From Leptospira perolatii (GTDB taxonomy: Bacteria > Spirochaetota > Leptospiria > Leptospirales > Leptospiraceae): DNA of 64,000 nt. A program made the translations under genes and the position numbers. Positions 20,514 to 31,197 of the stretch are shown one piece after another. A model generated the notes under the pieces. The model worked only from the letters and a program-made list of their open reading frames with translations. It did not search any database and was not told where the DNA came from. Each line of letters begins with the position of its first letter. Within the stretch, counting starts at the first letter, position 1. The stretch covers positions 62,001 through 126,000 of the forward strand of contig NZ_NPDZ01000005.1 in assembly GCF_002811875.1 (NCBI RefSeq). Reading direction: 5' to 3'.

Positions 20514-22219
20514 ATGTCGAAAAGCGAAGGAAAAATCACCGGCGCAAGACTAATGGTCGAGCTTTTAGAGGAATACGGAGTAGATATCGTTTTCGGGTAT
20601 CCCGGCGGTGCTATCCTTCCTTTCTATGACGAACTTTATAAAAGCACGAAAATAAAGCATATACTCGTCCGACACGAACAAGGCGCCATCCATATGGCGG
20701 AAGGTTATGCTAGATCTACCGGCAAACTAGGAGTTTGTATTGCTACTTCTGGTCCTGGAGCCACGAATCTGGTAACCGGTTTAACCGATGCAAAAATGGA
20801 TTCGGTCCCTGTCCTCGCAATTACCGGTCAGGTTGCAACGAATGCAATTGGTACCGATGCATTTCAGGAAGCTGATATTTTCGGAATCACTATCCCGATC
20901 ACAAAGTACAATGCACTCATTCGATCCGCAGATGAAATCGCTAGACACTTTCAAGAGGCTACTCTGGTCGCGCTTGGAGGTCGTCCCGGTCCTGTGCTCT
21001 TGGATTTTCCCAAAGATGTGCAGACCCAACTAACAGATGTTAGGAAAGCGGTGAAACTGAAAATCAATCCAAGGCATTACCAAAAGCCTCCGATTTCCGG
21101 GGATATTCCTGCATTTGCAGAAGCATTGAACCGCTCCAAGAAGCCTTTGTTGTATGTTGGCGGTGGCGCGATCAATGCGAATGCCTCTAAGGAGATCTTA
21201 GAACTAGCAGAAAAGGCAAGTATCCCGGTAACTACGACTTTGATGGGAATCGGTTCTTTTCCGGGGACTCACAAACTGTCCGTCGGAATGCTTGGAATGC
21301 ACGGTACTGCGTATGCAAATAAAGCAGTATTAGAATGTGATTATATTCTAAATCTAGGCGCTAGATTTGATGATAGGGTTGCAAAACCGGGAGAATTTGC
21401 AGAAAGAGCAGTTCGAGCTCATATCGATATAGATTCTGCGGAATTCAACAAAAGAGTCCCTGTGGATTATCTCTTGCACGGAGATCTAAAAGATACTCTC
21501 AAGGCGCTGATTCCGCATGTAAAAGCTGTGGATCGAAAAGAGTGGGTTTCCTTTTTGGATGGAATAAAAAAGAACCATCCACTCCAGTTCGACGAAACTT
21601 CGGATACGATCAAGCCTCAATCATTCTTACAGAAGCTATACGAACGCAGCCAAGGAAAGTGCATTGTTTCTACCGATGTGGGACAGCACCAAATGTGGGC
21701 TGCACAGTACTATTTATTTGATAAACCAAATCGCTGGCTAACTTCTGGTGGACTCGGAACAATGGGTTATGGACTACCAGCTGCCATAGGTGCTCAGTTT
21801 GGAAATCCGGACAATACAGTGATCTGTGTTTCGGGTGATGGTTCCATCCAAATGAATATCCAGGAACTCGCAACAATTGCGATGTACAAACTGGGAGTCA
21901 AAGTCGTAGTATTCAACAATAACTTTCTAGGAATGGTTCGCCAATGGCAAGAGCTGTTTTATGAAGAAAGGTTCTCCGAGTCTGAATGGAATTACAATCC
22001 AGACTTTGTAAAATTGGGAGAAGCTTATTCTATGAAAGCTATGAGAATTTCCTCTAAATCAGAAATCGACAAAGGGATCGATTTTCTTTTGGAAGATAAC
22101 AAGGCATGCTTTTTGGAAGTAATGATTCCTGCCGAAGAAAAGGTATTTCCGATGATCCCTGCAGGTAAGTCCCAAAAAGATATGATCGAATTCAGAGATA
22201 TGGTCGGAGAACAAAAGAA

Positions 22220-22223
<4 letters not shown>
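20514..22223 (+). CDS. ilvB: Acetolactate synthase large subunit
   Basis: IlvB is the thiamine-diphosphate- and FAD-dependent catalytic subunit that joins two pyruvates to acetolactate, or pyruvate and 2-ketobutyrate. This is the first committed step of valine, leucine and isoleucine synthesis. The 569-residue product has the N-terminal TPP-binding part with the catalytic Glu in RHEQGA. It also has GPGATN, the central FAD-binding domain, and the C-terminal cofactor motif GDGSIQMN...NNN. ATG at 20514 follows GAGGAAATC; the frame is open to 20472, which has no good ribosome-binding site. The stop overlaps ilvN as ATGA, so subunits are made together. A catabolic ALS is unlikely because a regulatory subunit is encoded next to it. 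Confidence 0.95.
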
Positions 22224-22699
<476 letters not shown>

Positions 22700-22755
22700 T
22701 TGGGATAGGAATTTTTAGAGTAGATTGGCAAAGACCCGCTTCAGAAATAGTTAAA

Positions 22756-23295
22756 TTACCGGTTTAATAACTTATTCTGTTGGATCAAGTAATCCATCAA
22801 ATCAAAATAAAGTAATATATTCTGATTTGTTTCCATTTCAGCAGGATATTCTTCAAAGCCATTCTTTTTATAAAAATCTACGGCATCTTTTCTTGCGTCG
22901 ACTATAATGAAGCGACACCCGGTTTTATTGCTTGTCGTAAACCAGGCTTTAATGATATCGATCGTTAAACGAGCATAACCGTTTCTGAGGTGATTATTAT
23001 GGGTTGCCAATCTTCCAATAAGGACTGCCGGATAGGTTTTGTAATGAGAGCCATATGGAATTAGTTGATTAATTTCGATATTTGCAGAAAGGGAATGATT
23101 GCTTACAGAAAAACCGACGAGTGGTTCTAAAATTCCTTGCTTAAAGAGGAAATACGTTTTTGCGATTAGCTCGTTTTCAGTGTCAATGGCATCCGATTTA
23201 AAATACTTTTCTAGTATGGAATCACAGGTAAAGAGATCAAGATCACTCTGTGTAATACTTTTAAAAGAAAAATCACCGAATTTGGGTAATTCCAT
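22756..23295 (-). CDS. GNAT acetyltransferase, possible toxin-like enzyme
   Basis: This 179-residue protein belongs to the GNAT fold, which transfers an acetyl group from acetyl-CoA. The pyrophosphate-binding motif appears as RNGYA (R-x-G-x-A pattern) at about residues 104-108. GCRFIIVDA and DFYKKNGFEEY are the typical C-terminal strands. The opening, from LEKYFKSDAIDTENELI, and VLIGRLATHNNHL resemble the branch of GNAT proteins to which tRNA-acetylating toxins (TacT/AtaT) belong. A 51-residue ORF (23307-23462) precedes it by 11 bases on the same strand, as an antitoxin gene would. The usual DUF1778 antitoxin is not seen. Toxicity is therefore inferred. Ribosome-binding signal is weak, fitting coupling to the upstream ORF. 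Confidence 0.75.
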   Translation of the reverse strand: MELPKFGDFSFKSITQSDLDLFTCDSILEKYFKSDAIDTENELIAKTYFLFKQGILEPLVGFSVSNHSLSANIEINQLIPYGSHYKTYPAVLIGRLATHNNHLRNGYARLTIDIIKAWFTTSNKTGCRFIIVDARKDAVDFYKKNGFEEYPAEMETNQNILLYFDLMDYLIQQNKLLNR

Positions 23296-23306
23296 TCTTT
23301 TAGGAT

Positions 23307-23462
23307 TTATGAATTGGATTTAGAAAGAAGGGCTTGGTAAATTTTTCTTTGCTGCTCAGAAATTGGAATTTCTGGTCTTTTCTTAGCATCCGCTTTCGTG
23401 ACAAATTGCTCAGCGTTTTCGCCCTCTAAAGCAGGAATTGTTTGAATAGGAGTTGCAGCCAT
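23307..23462 (-). CDS. 51-residue protein upstream of the GNAT gene
   Basis: A short reading frame starts at ATG 23462 and stops at 23307, eleven bases before the GNAT ATG. The product begins MAATPIQTIPALEGENAEQF and ends in a mixed-charge helix (SEQQRKIYQALLSK). It has no signal peptide or ribbon-helix-helix pattern I can recognise. Position and size fit the antitoxin of a two-gene module, with the GNAT protein as toxin. No Shine-Dalgarno is evident. An inverted repeat 44 bases upstream of the start could be an operator. The alternative is a short leader without function. Confidence 0.5.
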   Translation of the reverse strand: MAATPIQTIPALEGENAEQFVTKADAKKRPEIPISEQQRKIYQALLSKSNS

Positions 23463-23505
23463 AGTTTGATCGATTTTTTAAATGGATTCTATTTATTGGA
23501 TTGTC

Positions 23506-23525
23506 GTTTACTCGAAAAAGTAAAC
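23506..23525. promoter_or_regulatory. Perfect 7-bp inverted repeat upstream of the GNAT module
   Basis: GTTTACT (23506-23512) and AGTAAAC (23519-23525) flank a 6-nt spacer, 44 bases upstream of the 51-residue gene's start, where a promoter or operator would sit. Autoregulation by the module is inferred from the position; the binding protein is unknown. Confidence 0.4.
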
Positions 23526-23682
23526 ACCTATTTAAGGAGATGTTCAAAAAAGTACAGTCGTCCGTACGTTTGAATAAGATGCCATTCTTAATAAATTTGG
23601 GGGACAGATTCTGGGAAATTTATAGGAACATAGTATATTAGGTCTTTCAGATAACCCCCATTTTTCCTTAAAATTTCTTGCT

Positions 23683-23705
23683 GCAATATTAAATTCAAAT
23701 ATTGC
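23683..23705. repeat. 8-bp hairpin in the gene-poor stretch 23463-23920
   Basis: GCAATATT (23683-23690) and AATATTGC (23698-23705) form a perfect 8-bp stem around a 7-nt loop. It is the only clear structure, besides the repeat at 23506, in a 458-bp stretch where I find no gene. Purpose is unknown; a terminator or regulatory hairpin is possible. Confidence 0.35.
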
Positions 23706-23920
23706 GGGTCACTGCTCAACTTTGAAAATTAGGACTGTCTTTCGATTCCTTCTCTCCTCCATCAGTAAAATCTTATAAACTTCATTTCTTCTAGTAAGTC
23801 TGTCATTCCTTAATCGGCAGAAACGACCGATCCGCAGAACTTACCTATCGACAAAAATAATAAATTTCCTACTCTTGCGAACAATCTGATATTTTTGTGT
23901 AAAGGGAAAGTTCTTAAACG

Positions 23921-24301
23921 ATGAAACGAATGAAACTATTTCTTACAGGCCTACTCATTCTACTTTTTGTAGCCACTTTGAATTGCATTATGATGTCCAA
24001 TCTTGGTCTCGGTAAAAAGCAAATCTTATCCGGAGAAGCAGCAGCGAATCTAGATATTGCAATCTTAACCGGATTGATCGTTTTGCCTTCTGGTACCCAG
24101 TTGACCGGTAACTTCGCAGTTCTATCCTCCTTGCCATCGATTGCAGGTATCGATTCCAAAGATGTAACTGCTTATTACGAGGAAGAGAAGGTCAAGGCTT
24201 GTGCAAAACAAATTACTACAGTTCTTGCTGTGACAGCGGATATGAACGCAGCTGTTTTTGTCGCGGCAAGTTGTAAATTAGAAAAGTCAAAAGGCTATTA
24301 G
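23921..24301 (+). CDS. Small putative lipoprotein (126 aa)
   Basis: This 126-residue protein begins with a lipoprotein signal peptide whose lipobox reads VATLNC, a spirochaete-style site with Cys23 as the lipid anchor. The mature part is rich in small residues, with a repeated Ala/Leu pattern (GEAAANLDIAILTGLIVLP, then DMNAAVFVAASC) and three further Cys residues, which may form disulfides. It resembles the lipoprotein family labelled TIGR04452 in Leptospira, from memory, but I cannot confirm that. The start ATG at 23921 has AAAGGGAAAG upstream. It stands alone between the GNAT module and hemW. Function unknown; probably an envelope lipoprotein. Confidence 0.65.
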   Translation: MKRMKLFLTGLLILLFVATLNCIMMSNLGLGKKQILSGEAAANLDIAILTGLIVLPSGTQLTGNFAVLSSLPSIAGIDSKDVTAYYEEEKVKACAKQITTVLAVTADMNAAVFVAASCKLEKSKGY

Positions 24302-24374
24302 AACTTTCCCGGCGCGGGTTGCGGGAGGTGGTTTCCGAATGTGTTTATTAGAATAGGTATCGGATGCATCCGAC

Positions 24375-25550
24375 TCACTGCAAAGATTCAGTAAATTCTA
24401 ATATATGGGAATCTAAATATAGCACAGCTTCCGGCTTCCAACGAAACAAGGTGCCTTCCAGCTCGCAGATTCCGAGTTCTCGTTTTGCTTTGATCCGATC
24501 CAGCAAAAAGTCCGCCTGTTCCGGTATGATTTCCAAAAAGGATCGTAATTCGATCGGGTAAAAAATCCGAAAGAGTGAAAGCACCAATTCTTCGAAAGGT
24601 TCGGAGGCTTGGTATTTAAAATCCATATTCCCGCGCAGATAAGAATTCGTATTTCTAGGATTTGCATATCTTCCGCTTGGCAAAAATCCGTGAGCCCCAG
24701 GACCGATTCCAAGATAATATTCGTAGGTCCAATATTTCATATTGTGTCTTGAATAAAGATTCGGTTTAGAATAATTGGAAACTTCGTACTGGGAAATATT
24801 TCGTTCTCTCAAATAAGTAGGAAGGTTTTGCAAGATAGACGCTTGCAATTCTTCCAAAGGCGCAGGAGAAATATGATCAGAAACCTTTCTGCTATACTCT
24901 GTTCCTTTTTCTACGGTCAATGCATAGAGACTAATATGAGAAACTCCCGCTTCTAAAATTCTATCCACATCCTGATAGAATTCTTCTTCGGTCTGACCCG
25001 GAATTCCGAACATTAGATCTGCACCAAAGTTTTGGATCGGGGAAGAATAAAACGCGTCTAAAATTCTAGGGTAACTTTCGGGATCATAATATCTTTCCAG
25101 AAATTGAAGATTCTTTGGAGAGAAACTTTGGATTCCGACATGAACCCGATTGATTCCAGCTTGGTGGAGTTCCTTCAAAAGCTCAGGACTTAGGTCCTCT
25201 GGGTTGCACTCGAGGGTAATTTCCGAATTGGGAGAAAGATCTAAATTCTTTCGTAAAAAGTTCAAAAAACGACCGTATCTTTCCGGAGAGGCTTTGGAAG
25301 GAGTTCCTCCACCAAAAAAAACTGTATCATAGGAAAGTTGAGAAACCTGTTTGTCTCTCTTGATTCTCTCCATAACTTCCGACTCGTACTGTCCAAAAAG
25401 AATCTCTTCCGACTCGGAAGGCCCGAGTCCGATTCCTTCCGAATAAAAATCGCAATAGGAGCATTTGTGAACACAGAAAGGATAATGCAGATAAATTCCT
25501 GCCTTTCCTGTTTTTTGGATGATAGGAAGTTGAGAAGAAGTCGGATTCAA
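24375..25550 (-). CDS. hemW: HemW-like radical SAM protein
   Basis: The 391-residue protein is a radical-SAM enzyme with the cluster motif [12 protein letters not shown] near residue 26 (CxxxCxxC). GGGTPS and [19 protein letters not shown] are typical of the HemN/HemW branch. HemW is now viewed as a heme chaperone rather than the oxygen-independent coproporphyrinogen oxidase. The N-terminus lacks the extended HemN region, and the C-terminal part ([20 protein letters not shown]) is HemW-like. Its ATG overlaps the upstream glycoside hydrolase stop by four bases (25547-25550), so they are probably cotranscribed. Heme delivery to respiratory enzymes is the likely role. Confidence 0.9.
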   Translation of the reverse strand: MNPTSSQLPIIQKTGKAGIYLHYPFCVHKCSYCDFYSEGIGLGPSESEEILFGQYESEVMERIKRDKQVSQLSYDTVFFGGGTPSKASPERYGRFLNFLRKNLDLSPNSEITLECNPEDLSPELLKELHQAGINRVHVGIQSFSPKNLQFLERYYDPESYPRILDAFYSSPIQNFGADLMFGIPGQTEEEFYQDVDRILEAGVSHISLYALTVEKGTEYSRKVSDHISPAPLEELQASILQNLPTYLRERNISQYEVSNYSKPNLYSRHNMKYWTYEYYLGIGPGAHGFLPSGRYANPRNTNSYLRGNMDFKYQASEPFEELVLSLFRIFYPIELRSFLEIIPEQADFLLDRIKAKRELGICELEGTLFRWKPEAVLYLDSHILEFTESLQ

Positions 25551-27310
25551 GGGCTACTTTGAGCGGCTTCTTGTTCCTTTTCTTCTACTTTCGTTTTTAG
25601 AACTAAATCCACTTTTGGAATTTCTTCCTTTCTTTCTAACACCGAATACAAAAGTGCATTCTTAGATTCTAAAGTAGGGGAAAAAGAAAACAATATCTTA
25701 AAGTTTGCATATACTGGAAGGTCCAAAAACGGAGTTCCATAATGAAGCGCTAGGATCTCTGCCTTCGGAAATTTTTTAGCCAAAGAAGCGGCAAGATTGA
25801 TCTCTAGTTGAGTAAAGGTGGTGAGAACTACTCTTTTTATACTTCCTTTTTCCAGCTTCTTAGAGATCTGGGCTACGCTTAGATTCGAAATTTCTCTTTT
25901 TTTCAGCTCATCGGCAAACTCTGCACCTTTTACGGAAAATGCAGTTTCATTTAACGAAATCTCTGTTGGAATAAATTTCTCCGGAAAAGCCACGATGGAT
26001 TTTCTGCTCACTTCTCGGTTTAGAAAAGGAGTGTTCCATTCGGTGTACAATTTGCTTCTAGTGGAATCCTGCTCTTGGAAATAATGAGAGACTGATTCTG
26101 ACAAGTTCAGCGCGAGCACTCCCTTGCTTTTTCCTTCTTTGTTAGACTTGAAGTATTCCCAGATGATTCCATACTTAAGTTTATAAAGAATTTGGCGCTT
26201 TACAGCTTCTTTCAAAAGATCTTTTCCTTCTTTTTCCAATATCCCTTTTTTGTAAGCTTTCAAAATCTGATTTCTCATATTCAGGGTCGTACTTCCCCAG
26301 CTTGTCATTAAGATGATATCTGCACCAGCTAACAACGCTAAGACGCCTGGATCATAGGATTGGAAATGCTCATCGATCGCGTCCATTTCCATTGCATCGG
26401 TGATAATCAATCCTTGAAAACCTAGCTCTTTTCGGAGAATGTCCGTTAATATTTTAGGAGAGAGCGTAGCCGGAAAATTCGGATCAATCTTTGGATATAC
26501 GATATGAGCACTCATCACCGCGTCTGCGCCGTTTCTAATTGCGGTTTGGAACGGAATTAGTTCTAAAGATCTGAGCTCTTCTAGGGATCTTTCGATTTTG
26601 GGAAGACCCAAATGACTGTCCACATTGGTATCTCCGTGCCCGGGAAAATGCTTAATGACCGGAATAGAGCCGCCCATTCTCGCGCCTTCTTCGTAGGCGA
26701 CTCCAGCAATCGAAACAGTCTCTACATTGCTTCCGAGGGACCTAGTGTTGATCACGGGGTTGTCCGGATTATTGTTAATATCCAGGTCCGGTGCAAAAAG
26801 AAAATTCAGTCCTAGTTTTCTTAATTGATAAGAAGTAACAAATCCTACCTTCTTTGCAAATTCTGAATTCTTAGTCTGGCCCAACGCCATCGCGCCCGGA
26901 AACTGTGTTACACCGTCTTTGACCCGAATGACTCTACCGCCTTCTTGGTCGACCGAAATGAGCAATGGAAGTCCGGAGGTCGATAGAGATTTGTTTTGCA
27001 GACTGGAATTGAGGGACTGGATTTCGGACTGAGAACCTAAATTTCTTCCGAATAGAATCACTCCACCGGGTAGAATGGTTTCCAATTCCGAATTGGCAGT
27101 GGGATCCAATTTTGTGCTTGGAATTGCCACATGGATTACCTGGCCTACGAGCTCTTCCGGGCTGAGCTTATCAGTGATTTCCTGTGCTTGCTCGAGCAAG
27201 GTGGATTGTATGTCTTGTGCTTCTAGTTCGTTTCTGTACTGACCGATCCATTGAAAACTGAACAAAAAAAGTGCTGCAAATAAAGCCGCAAATAAAATAC
27301 GTTTGGCCAT
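25547..27310 (-). CDS. nagZ: Glycoside hydrolase family 3 (beta-N-acetylhexosaminidase-like)
   Basis: The 587-residue product begins with a membrane/signal helix (about residues 5-27) and a GH3 N-terminal barrel. The signature KHFPGHGDT is at about residues 220-228. The nucleophile Asp is in [12 protein letters not shown] near residue 305. These match NagZ, which removes N-acetylglucosamine from anhydromuropeptides during peptidoglycan recycling. Here the signal points outside the cytoplasm, so it may act on periplasmic glycans. A second, C-terminal domain of about 220 residues is longer than typical NagZ. ATG 27310 is chosen; a GTG at 27349 is open in frame but has no better support. Overlaps hemW by four bases. 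A weak hairpin (GACCCG 27371-27376, CGGGTC 27389-27394) lies in the divergent gap. Confidence 0.82.
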   Translation of the reverse strand: MAKRILFAALFAALFLFSFQWIGQYRNELEAQDIQSTLLEQAQEITDKLSPEELVGQVIHVAIPSTKLDPTANSELETILPGGVILFGRNLGSQSEIQSLNSSLQNKSLSTSGLPLLISVDQEGGRVIRVKDGVTQFPGAMALGQTKNSEFAKKVGFVTSYQLRKLGLNFLFAPDLDINNNPDNPVINTRSLGSNVETVSIAGVAYEEGARMGGSIPVIKHFPGHGDTNVDSHLGLPKIERSLEELRSLELIPFQTAIRNGADAVMSAHIVYPKIDPNFPATLSPKILTDILRKELGFQGLIITDAMEMDAIDEHFQSYDPGVLALLAGADIILMTSWGSTTLNMRNQILKAYKKGILEKEGKDLLKEAVKRQILYKLKYGIIWEYFKSNKEGKSKGVLALNLSESVSHYFQEQDSTRSKLYTEWNTPFLNREVSRKSIVAFPEKFIPTEISLNETAFSVKGAEFADELKKREISNLSVAQISKKLEKGSIKRVVLTTFTQLEINLAASLAKKFPKAEILALHYGTPFLDLPVYANFKILFSFSPTLESKNALLYSVLERKEEIPKVDLVLKTKVEEKEQEAAQSSP

Positions 27311-27433
27311 GGTTGACAGATCCCAGTCTGTCTCGGTTCCGTAAAGCACAACTTCTTTGGGAAGAGATCGGACCCGAAAGGCTTTCTACGGGTCTAAGCT
27401 CGAAAGCGCAGTCTGGAACCACTTGGAGGATTC

Positions 27434-28174
27434 TTGTTTTTTTCAGTTTCACCGAAATCTCTAAAGGCTTTTTCATTTCATCTTCTATTCTTTGCAATCT
27501 TATGCATCGCGCAGTTGGACTGCAAAAAGGAATCCGGAGTGGATGAATCTAAATCGGAGAATTCTGCATCTGCTGAGATGCAGCTAAGTGTGGGAGAGAA
27601 GGACCTTCCCACGGAAAAAGGGAAAAGGATCTTATTTTTTGGAGATAGTTTGACTGCTGGTTACGGGTTGCATTCTCCGGAGGAAGCATTTCCACATTTG
27701 CTCTGGAAAAAATTGGAAAAGGAAAATCCTGGTTTGGAATACACAAATGCCGGAGTGAGCGGGGAAACTTCTTCAGGAGGAGTCGCAAGGCTCGACTGGG
27801 TACTTTCCAAACCACTCGATTTGTTCGTCCTAGAGCTGGGTGCAAACGATTCAATGAGAGGAGTTCCTCCTAAAACCACTGAAGAGAATCTGAAAACCAT
27901 CATCCAAAGAGTTAGAAATAAATACCCGAAAGCCAGAATCCTATTGTTGGGTATGCAAACCTTTCCGAATCTAGGAAAGAAGTACAAGCAAGAATTCGAT
28001 GCGATTTATCCTAGAGTCGCCGCGGAAGAAAAGGTAAGCTATCTGCCTTTTCTTCTAGAAGGTGTGGCAGGTGTTAGGAGCTTGAATCAATCAGACGGAA
28101 TCCACCCGACCGCGGACGGTCATAAAATTCTGGCAAAGAACGTACTTCCGTTTCTATCTAAAGAATTGCATTAG
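27434..28174 (+). CDS. SGNH/GDSL esterase lipoprotein
   Basis: The 246-residue protein has a signal peptide with a lipobox AQLDC and a Lys/Ser-rich linker. It then has a complete SGNH hydrolase domain: block [12 protein letters not shown], the block II glycine region, block III GANDSM, and block [12 protein letters not shown]. The pattern is closest to TesA-like arylesterase/lysophospholipase. All four catalytic blocks are intact, so activity is likely. The start is a TTG at 27434 after a strong GGAGGA; no ATG precedes the signal peptide. It is divergent from nagZ and runs toward the oxidoreductase gene. Substrate is not readable. Confidence 0.84.
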   Translation: MFFSVSPKSLKAFSFHLLFFAILCIAQLDCKKESGVDESKSENSASAEMQLSVGEKDLPTEKGKRILFFGDSLTAGYGLHSPEEAFPHLLWKKLEKENPGLEYTNAGVSGETSSGGVARLDWVLSKPLDLFVLELGANDSMRGVPPKTTEENLKTIIQRVRNKYPKARILLLGMQTFPNLGKKYKQEFDAIYPRVAAEEKVSYLPFLLEGVAGVRSLNQSDGIHPTADGHKILAKNVLPFLSKELH

Positions 28175-28228
28175 TACTTGCATTCAAGCTCCGAAAAGGA
28201 TGAAATAAATCCTACCTTCGGAGGATCT

Positions 28229-30391
28229 ATGGGAAGCACTCATTATCGTTCCTGCACATTATGCGAAGCCATGTGCGGCTTGCGGATCGAAGTAGAGGAC
28301 GGGGTTGTTACTGCAATTCGTGGAGATAAAGACGACCATTTCAGCCGAGGCCACCTTTGTGCAAAAGGTCCCGAATTAAAGAATTTATACGAAGATCCGG
28401 ATCGGATCAAACATCCAATGAAACGAACCAAAGACGGTTGGGTAAAAGTTTCTTGGGAAGAGGCTCTCACCGAAGTCGCTACGAAGCTATACGAAATCCA
28501 AGAAAAGTACGGAAACGACTCTGTCGCGATGTATAGCGGGAATCCGAATGTGCACAATTACGGTTCCATGTTATTCGGACAAAGATTTACGAACCGACTC
28601 AAAACTAAGAATGTATTCTCCGCCACGTCCGTGGATCAGCTTCCTCACCAGCTTCTTTCTTACTGGATGTTTGGGCATCAGTTGTTGGTCCCAATTCCTG
28701 ATATCGATAATACGAATTTCTTTTTAATCCTAGGCGGCAATCCGTTTGCATCTAACGGAAGTTTGATGACCGTGCCCGACGTAAAAAAGAGACTCAAAGA
28801 ACTGCAGGAGAGGGGAGGCAAGTACGTAGTCGTTGACCCGAGAAAGACCGAAACCGCCTCGCACGCGGACGAACATGTTTTTATCCGCCCTGGAACCGAC
28901 GTGTATTTGCTGCTAGCTTTTTTGCATGTACTGTTTGCGAAAAATCTAATCAAGAAAAACGAACTTTATTCTTCAGAAGAAATACAGCAAATCGGGAATT
29001 TCGTAGGTGAATTCAGCCCTACCAAAGTGGAAAAAGTCACCGGAGTTTCTTCGGCTTCGATCGAAAGACTCGCGATGGAATATGCAAAGGCGGACGCTGC
29101 GGTTTGCTATGGCAGGGTAGGAGTATCTACTCAGCCCTTTGGAGCTCTTTGCCAGTGGTTGATTAATTTAATCAATATACTTACTGGAAACTTTGATAAA
29201 GTGGGCGGAGTACTTTTTACCCTTCCTGCAGTAGACGTGATCGATCCGAAAAGTTCTATGAGGACTTCTCCCGGAAGCTTCAATCACTTTCAATCTAGGG
29301 TTCGAAAATTGCCAGAGTTCAACGAAGAGTTACCAGTGGCAGCTCTTTCAGAGGAAATCCTTACTCCCGGAGAAGGTAAGATACACGCGTTAGTTACTTC
29401 TGCGGGGAATCCAGTGCTTTCTACTCCGAACGGATCTCAGTTGGAAAAAGCTTTGGACAGTTTGGATTTCATGGTGAGCGTAGATTTCTATCTGAACGAG
29501 ACTACCAAACACGCGAATTATATTTTACCGCCAACTTCTGCATTGGAGCACGATCATTATGATTTGATCTTTAATGTATTTGCAGTGCGAAACACGGCAA
29601 AATATTCTCCGCCTGTATTTGCTCCTGAGGACGGAATGCTTCATGACTGGGAGATATTTTCGGACTTAACCAAAAGACTAGAACTATTGAGATCCAAGAA
29701 ATCTTTACCGAAAGAAAGAATCCAAACTAGACTGACTCCGGAGTCTATTATAGATTTTGCATTGAAGGGCGGGCCTTACGGCGCAAACGGGAAAAAGCAA
29801 ATGGGAATGAGTCTAGAACTCTTAAAAAATAGTCCTCACGGTGTGGATCTGGGACCATTGTCTCCCTCCCTGCCGGAGAGGTTGTGTACGGCGGACAAAA
29901 AGATCAAACTTTTGCCTACCGAAGTGCGGAAGGATTTTCCTCGCCTCAAACAGAAGTTCCAAAATTGGGAAGCGGATGTAAAGAAGGAAGATTTTGCGAA
30001 AGGATTCTTGCTGATTGGAAGAAGACATCTTCGTAATAACAATTCTTGGATGCATAACATGCCCAAGCTCATGACTGGAAAAGAAAGATGCACTTTGATG
30101 ATCCATCCTGAGGATGCGAGCCGTTTGGGAATCCAGGAAGAAGAAGAGGTTATCGTAGAGTCCAGAGTGGGAAAAATTCATATCCATGCGGAAATTACTG
30201 AAGATATGATGAGAGGAGTCGTCAGTATTCCTCACGGATTTGGTCACGGGCAGAATGGAACTAACTTGAATGTGGCCGCACAACACGCAGGAGCGAGCAT
30301 CAACGATCTGACAGATGACCAAGAAGTGGATGAGCTTTCTGGAAACGCTGCTTTCAGCGGAATTCCTGTAAAAGTAAGGAAAGCTTCCTAA
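28229..30391 (+). CDS. Molybdopterin oxidoreductase (4Fe-4S, DMSO reductase superfamily)
   Basis: This 720-residue protein has the N-terminal [4Fe-4S] motif C9-x2-C12-x3-C16 and C44 in HLCAKG. The central molybdopterin-binding domains and the C-terminal MopB dinucleotide-binding domain (residues from about 600, with TKERCTLMIHPEDASRLG-like order) follow. No signal peptide is seen, suggesting a cytoplasmic enzyme. By spacing with formate dehydrogenase, the position of the molybdenum ligand Cys/SeCys appears to be an Asp (in SATSVDQLPHQ), as in respiratory nitrate reductases; this is inference. The substrate is unknown. ATG 28229 has GGAGGATCT in front; the frame is open further upstream, to 28178. 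Cofactor genes moeB, moaA, moaD, moaE and mobA lie just downstream, consistent with a shared role. Confidence 0.88.
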   Translation: MGSTHYRSCTLCEAMCGLRIEVEDGVVTAIRGDKDDHFSRGHLCAKGPELKNLYEDPDRIKHPMKRTKDGWVKVSWEEALTEVATKLYEIQEKYGNDSVAMYSGNPNVHNYGSMLFGQRFTNRLKTKNVFSATSVDQLPHQLLSYWMFGHQLLVPIPDIDNTNFFLILGGNPFASNGSLMTVPDVKKRLKELQERGGKYVVVDPRKTETASHADEHVFIRPGTDVYLLLAFLHVLFAKNLIKKNELYSSEEIQQIGNFVGEFSPTKVEKVTGVSSASIERLAMEYAKADAAVCYGRVGVSTQPFGALCQWLINLINILTGNFDKVGGVLFTLPAVDVIDPKSSMRTSPGSFNHFQSRVRKLPEFNEELPVAALSEEILTPGEGKIHALVTSAGNPVLSTPNGSQLEKALDSLDFMVSVDFYLNETTKHANYILPPTSALEHDHYDLIFNVFAVRNTAKYSPPVFAPEDGMLHDWEIFSDLTKRLELLRSKKSLPKERIQTRLTPESIIDFALKGGPYGANGKKQMGMSLELLKNSPHGVDLGPLSPSLPERLCTADKKIKLLPTEVRKDFPRLKQKFQNWEADVKKEDFAKGFLLIGRRHLRNNNSWMHNMPKLMTGKERCTLMIHPEDASRLGIQEEEEVIVESRVGKIHIHAEITEDMMRGVVSIPHGFGHGQNGTNLNVAAQHAGASINDLTDDQEVDELSGNAAFSGIPVKVRKAS

Positions 30392-31143
30392 GGAATTGCC
30401 TCAAAAACCGCGTTCGTGGAATCGATCTTGATGATTCCTTGCTTTATGTTTGGAGGAATCGCTAACTCTAGATTCCTTCGCATAAAAGGGATGCCCTTGG
30501 CGTAAGTCTCTATCACTAGGGAATATTTTCCAGGTACAAATTCGAACTTTGTGTCTGGAGGACTTCCTTCAAAGATTTGGTATTCATAATATACGGAAAT
30601 TCTACCAATTGTAATTCCTAGAGAATAGGGTTCCTTATTTACGGACAATTGCAGAGATACAGGGATTTTGGACTTCCCTTCGAGTGATTTGGATTTTGCA
30701 AGATCTGCGGCTTCGAGTACGTTTTTCCAGCTAGTTCTCCAGTGAGTACGAATGAATGTCATTCCAGAGTCGGATTTATTGTATACTTCCTTGTTTGCAG
30801 TGACTTGCACACTGATTCCGCCTCTGTCATAGACTTTCTCTTGTCTAACTTGTATATTATCGAAATTGTTAGAACGAATTTGCTCGTATAGTTCTTGGAT
30901 GATTTTGGGATCGGACTGAAAGAAAAGTATGCTTTCCTTCCTATAATCTCGAATTTTGTGATAGGAAATCGCGGAAGATAAATAAAAACTCTCCGAATTT
31001 GGAGTCATCCCGCCGCCTTGGAATACTCCCATCGAGAAATCCTGAGGAATTTCTCTAGGAAGAGCACTGATGCAATCGCAAAGAAATCCAAACATTACAA
31101 AATGAATGGTTAGCGATAATCTGAAAAAGAAAAACCTTCTCAT
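30388..31143 (-). CDS. Exported protein of unknown function (251 aa)
   Basis: The protein has a hydrophobic N-terminus (RLSLTIHFVMFGFLCDCISA) that looks like a signal peptide or lipoprotein signal, with Cys residues at the lipobox. The mature part is beta-rich with few Cys and ends GIIKIDSTNAVFEAIP. I do not recognise a family. The start is uncertain: a GTG at 31179 gives twelve extra residues, and ATG 31143 sits directly after AAGG, which is tight. It converges with the oxidoreductase gene, and the two overlap by four bases at 30388-30391. It could be an envelope protein. Confidence 0.5.
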   Translation of the reverse strand: MRRFFFFRLSLTIHFVMFGFLCDCISALPREIPQDFSMGVFQGGGMTPNSESFYLSSAISYHKIRDYRKESILFFQSDPKIIQELYEQIRSNNFDNIQVRQEKVYDRGGISVQVTANKEVYNKSDSGMTFIRTHWRTSWKNVLEAADLAKSKSLEGKSKIPVSLQLSVNKEPYSLGITIGRISVYYEYQIFEGSPPDTKFEFVPGKYSLVIETYAKGIPFMRRNLELAIPPNIKQGIIKIDSTNAVFEAIP

Positions 31144-31197
31144 CCTTGCAACAACAGTTCTGTTTCGAAAAATTTGCACAGACTTCGTCGATTCACT

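Noticed and set aside
20335..20553. 72-codon plus-strand frame in the ilvB leader
   Set aside because: It overlaps the ilvB start in another frame, has no branched-chain codon run, and has no clear ribosome-binding site, so it does not act as a leader peptide or gene.
23463..23920. Possible gene or insertion-sequence remnant in the 458-bp gap
   Set aside because: I found short AT-rich frames only, no transposase motif and no terminal inverted repeats. Only the hairpin at 23683-23705 and the inverted repeat at 23506-23525 stand out.
24308..24318. CCCGGCGCGGG hairpin as a terminator after the small lipoprotein gene
   Set aside because: The stem is only four base pairs and no T-run follows, so a terminator is not supported.
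29822..30322. 166-codon minus-strand frame inside the oxidoreductase gene
   Set aside because: It overlaps the conserved C-terminal MopB region in antisense, and the sense gene fully explains the sequence.
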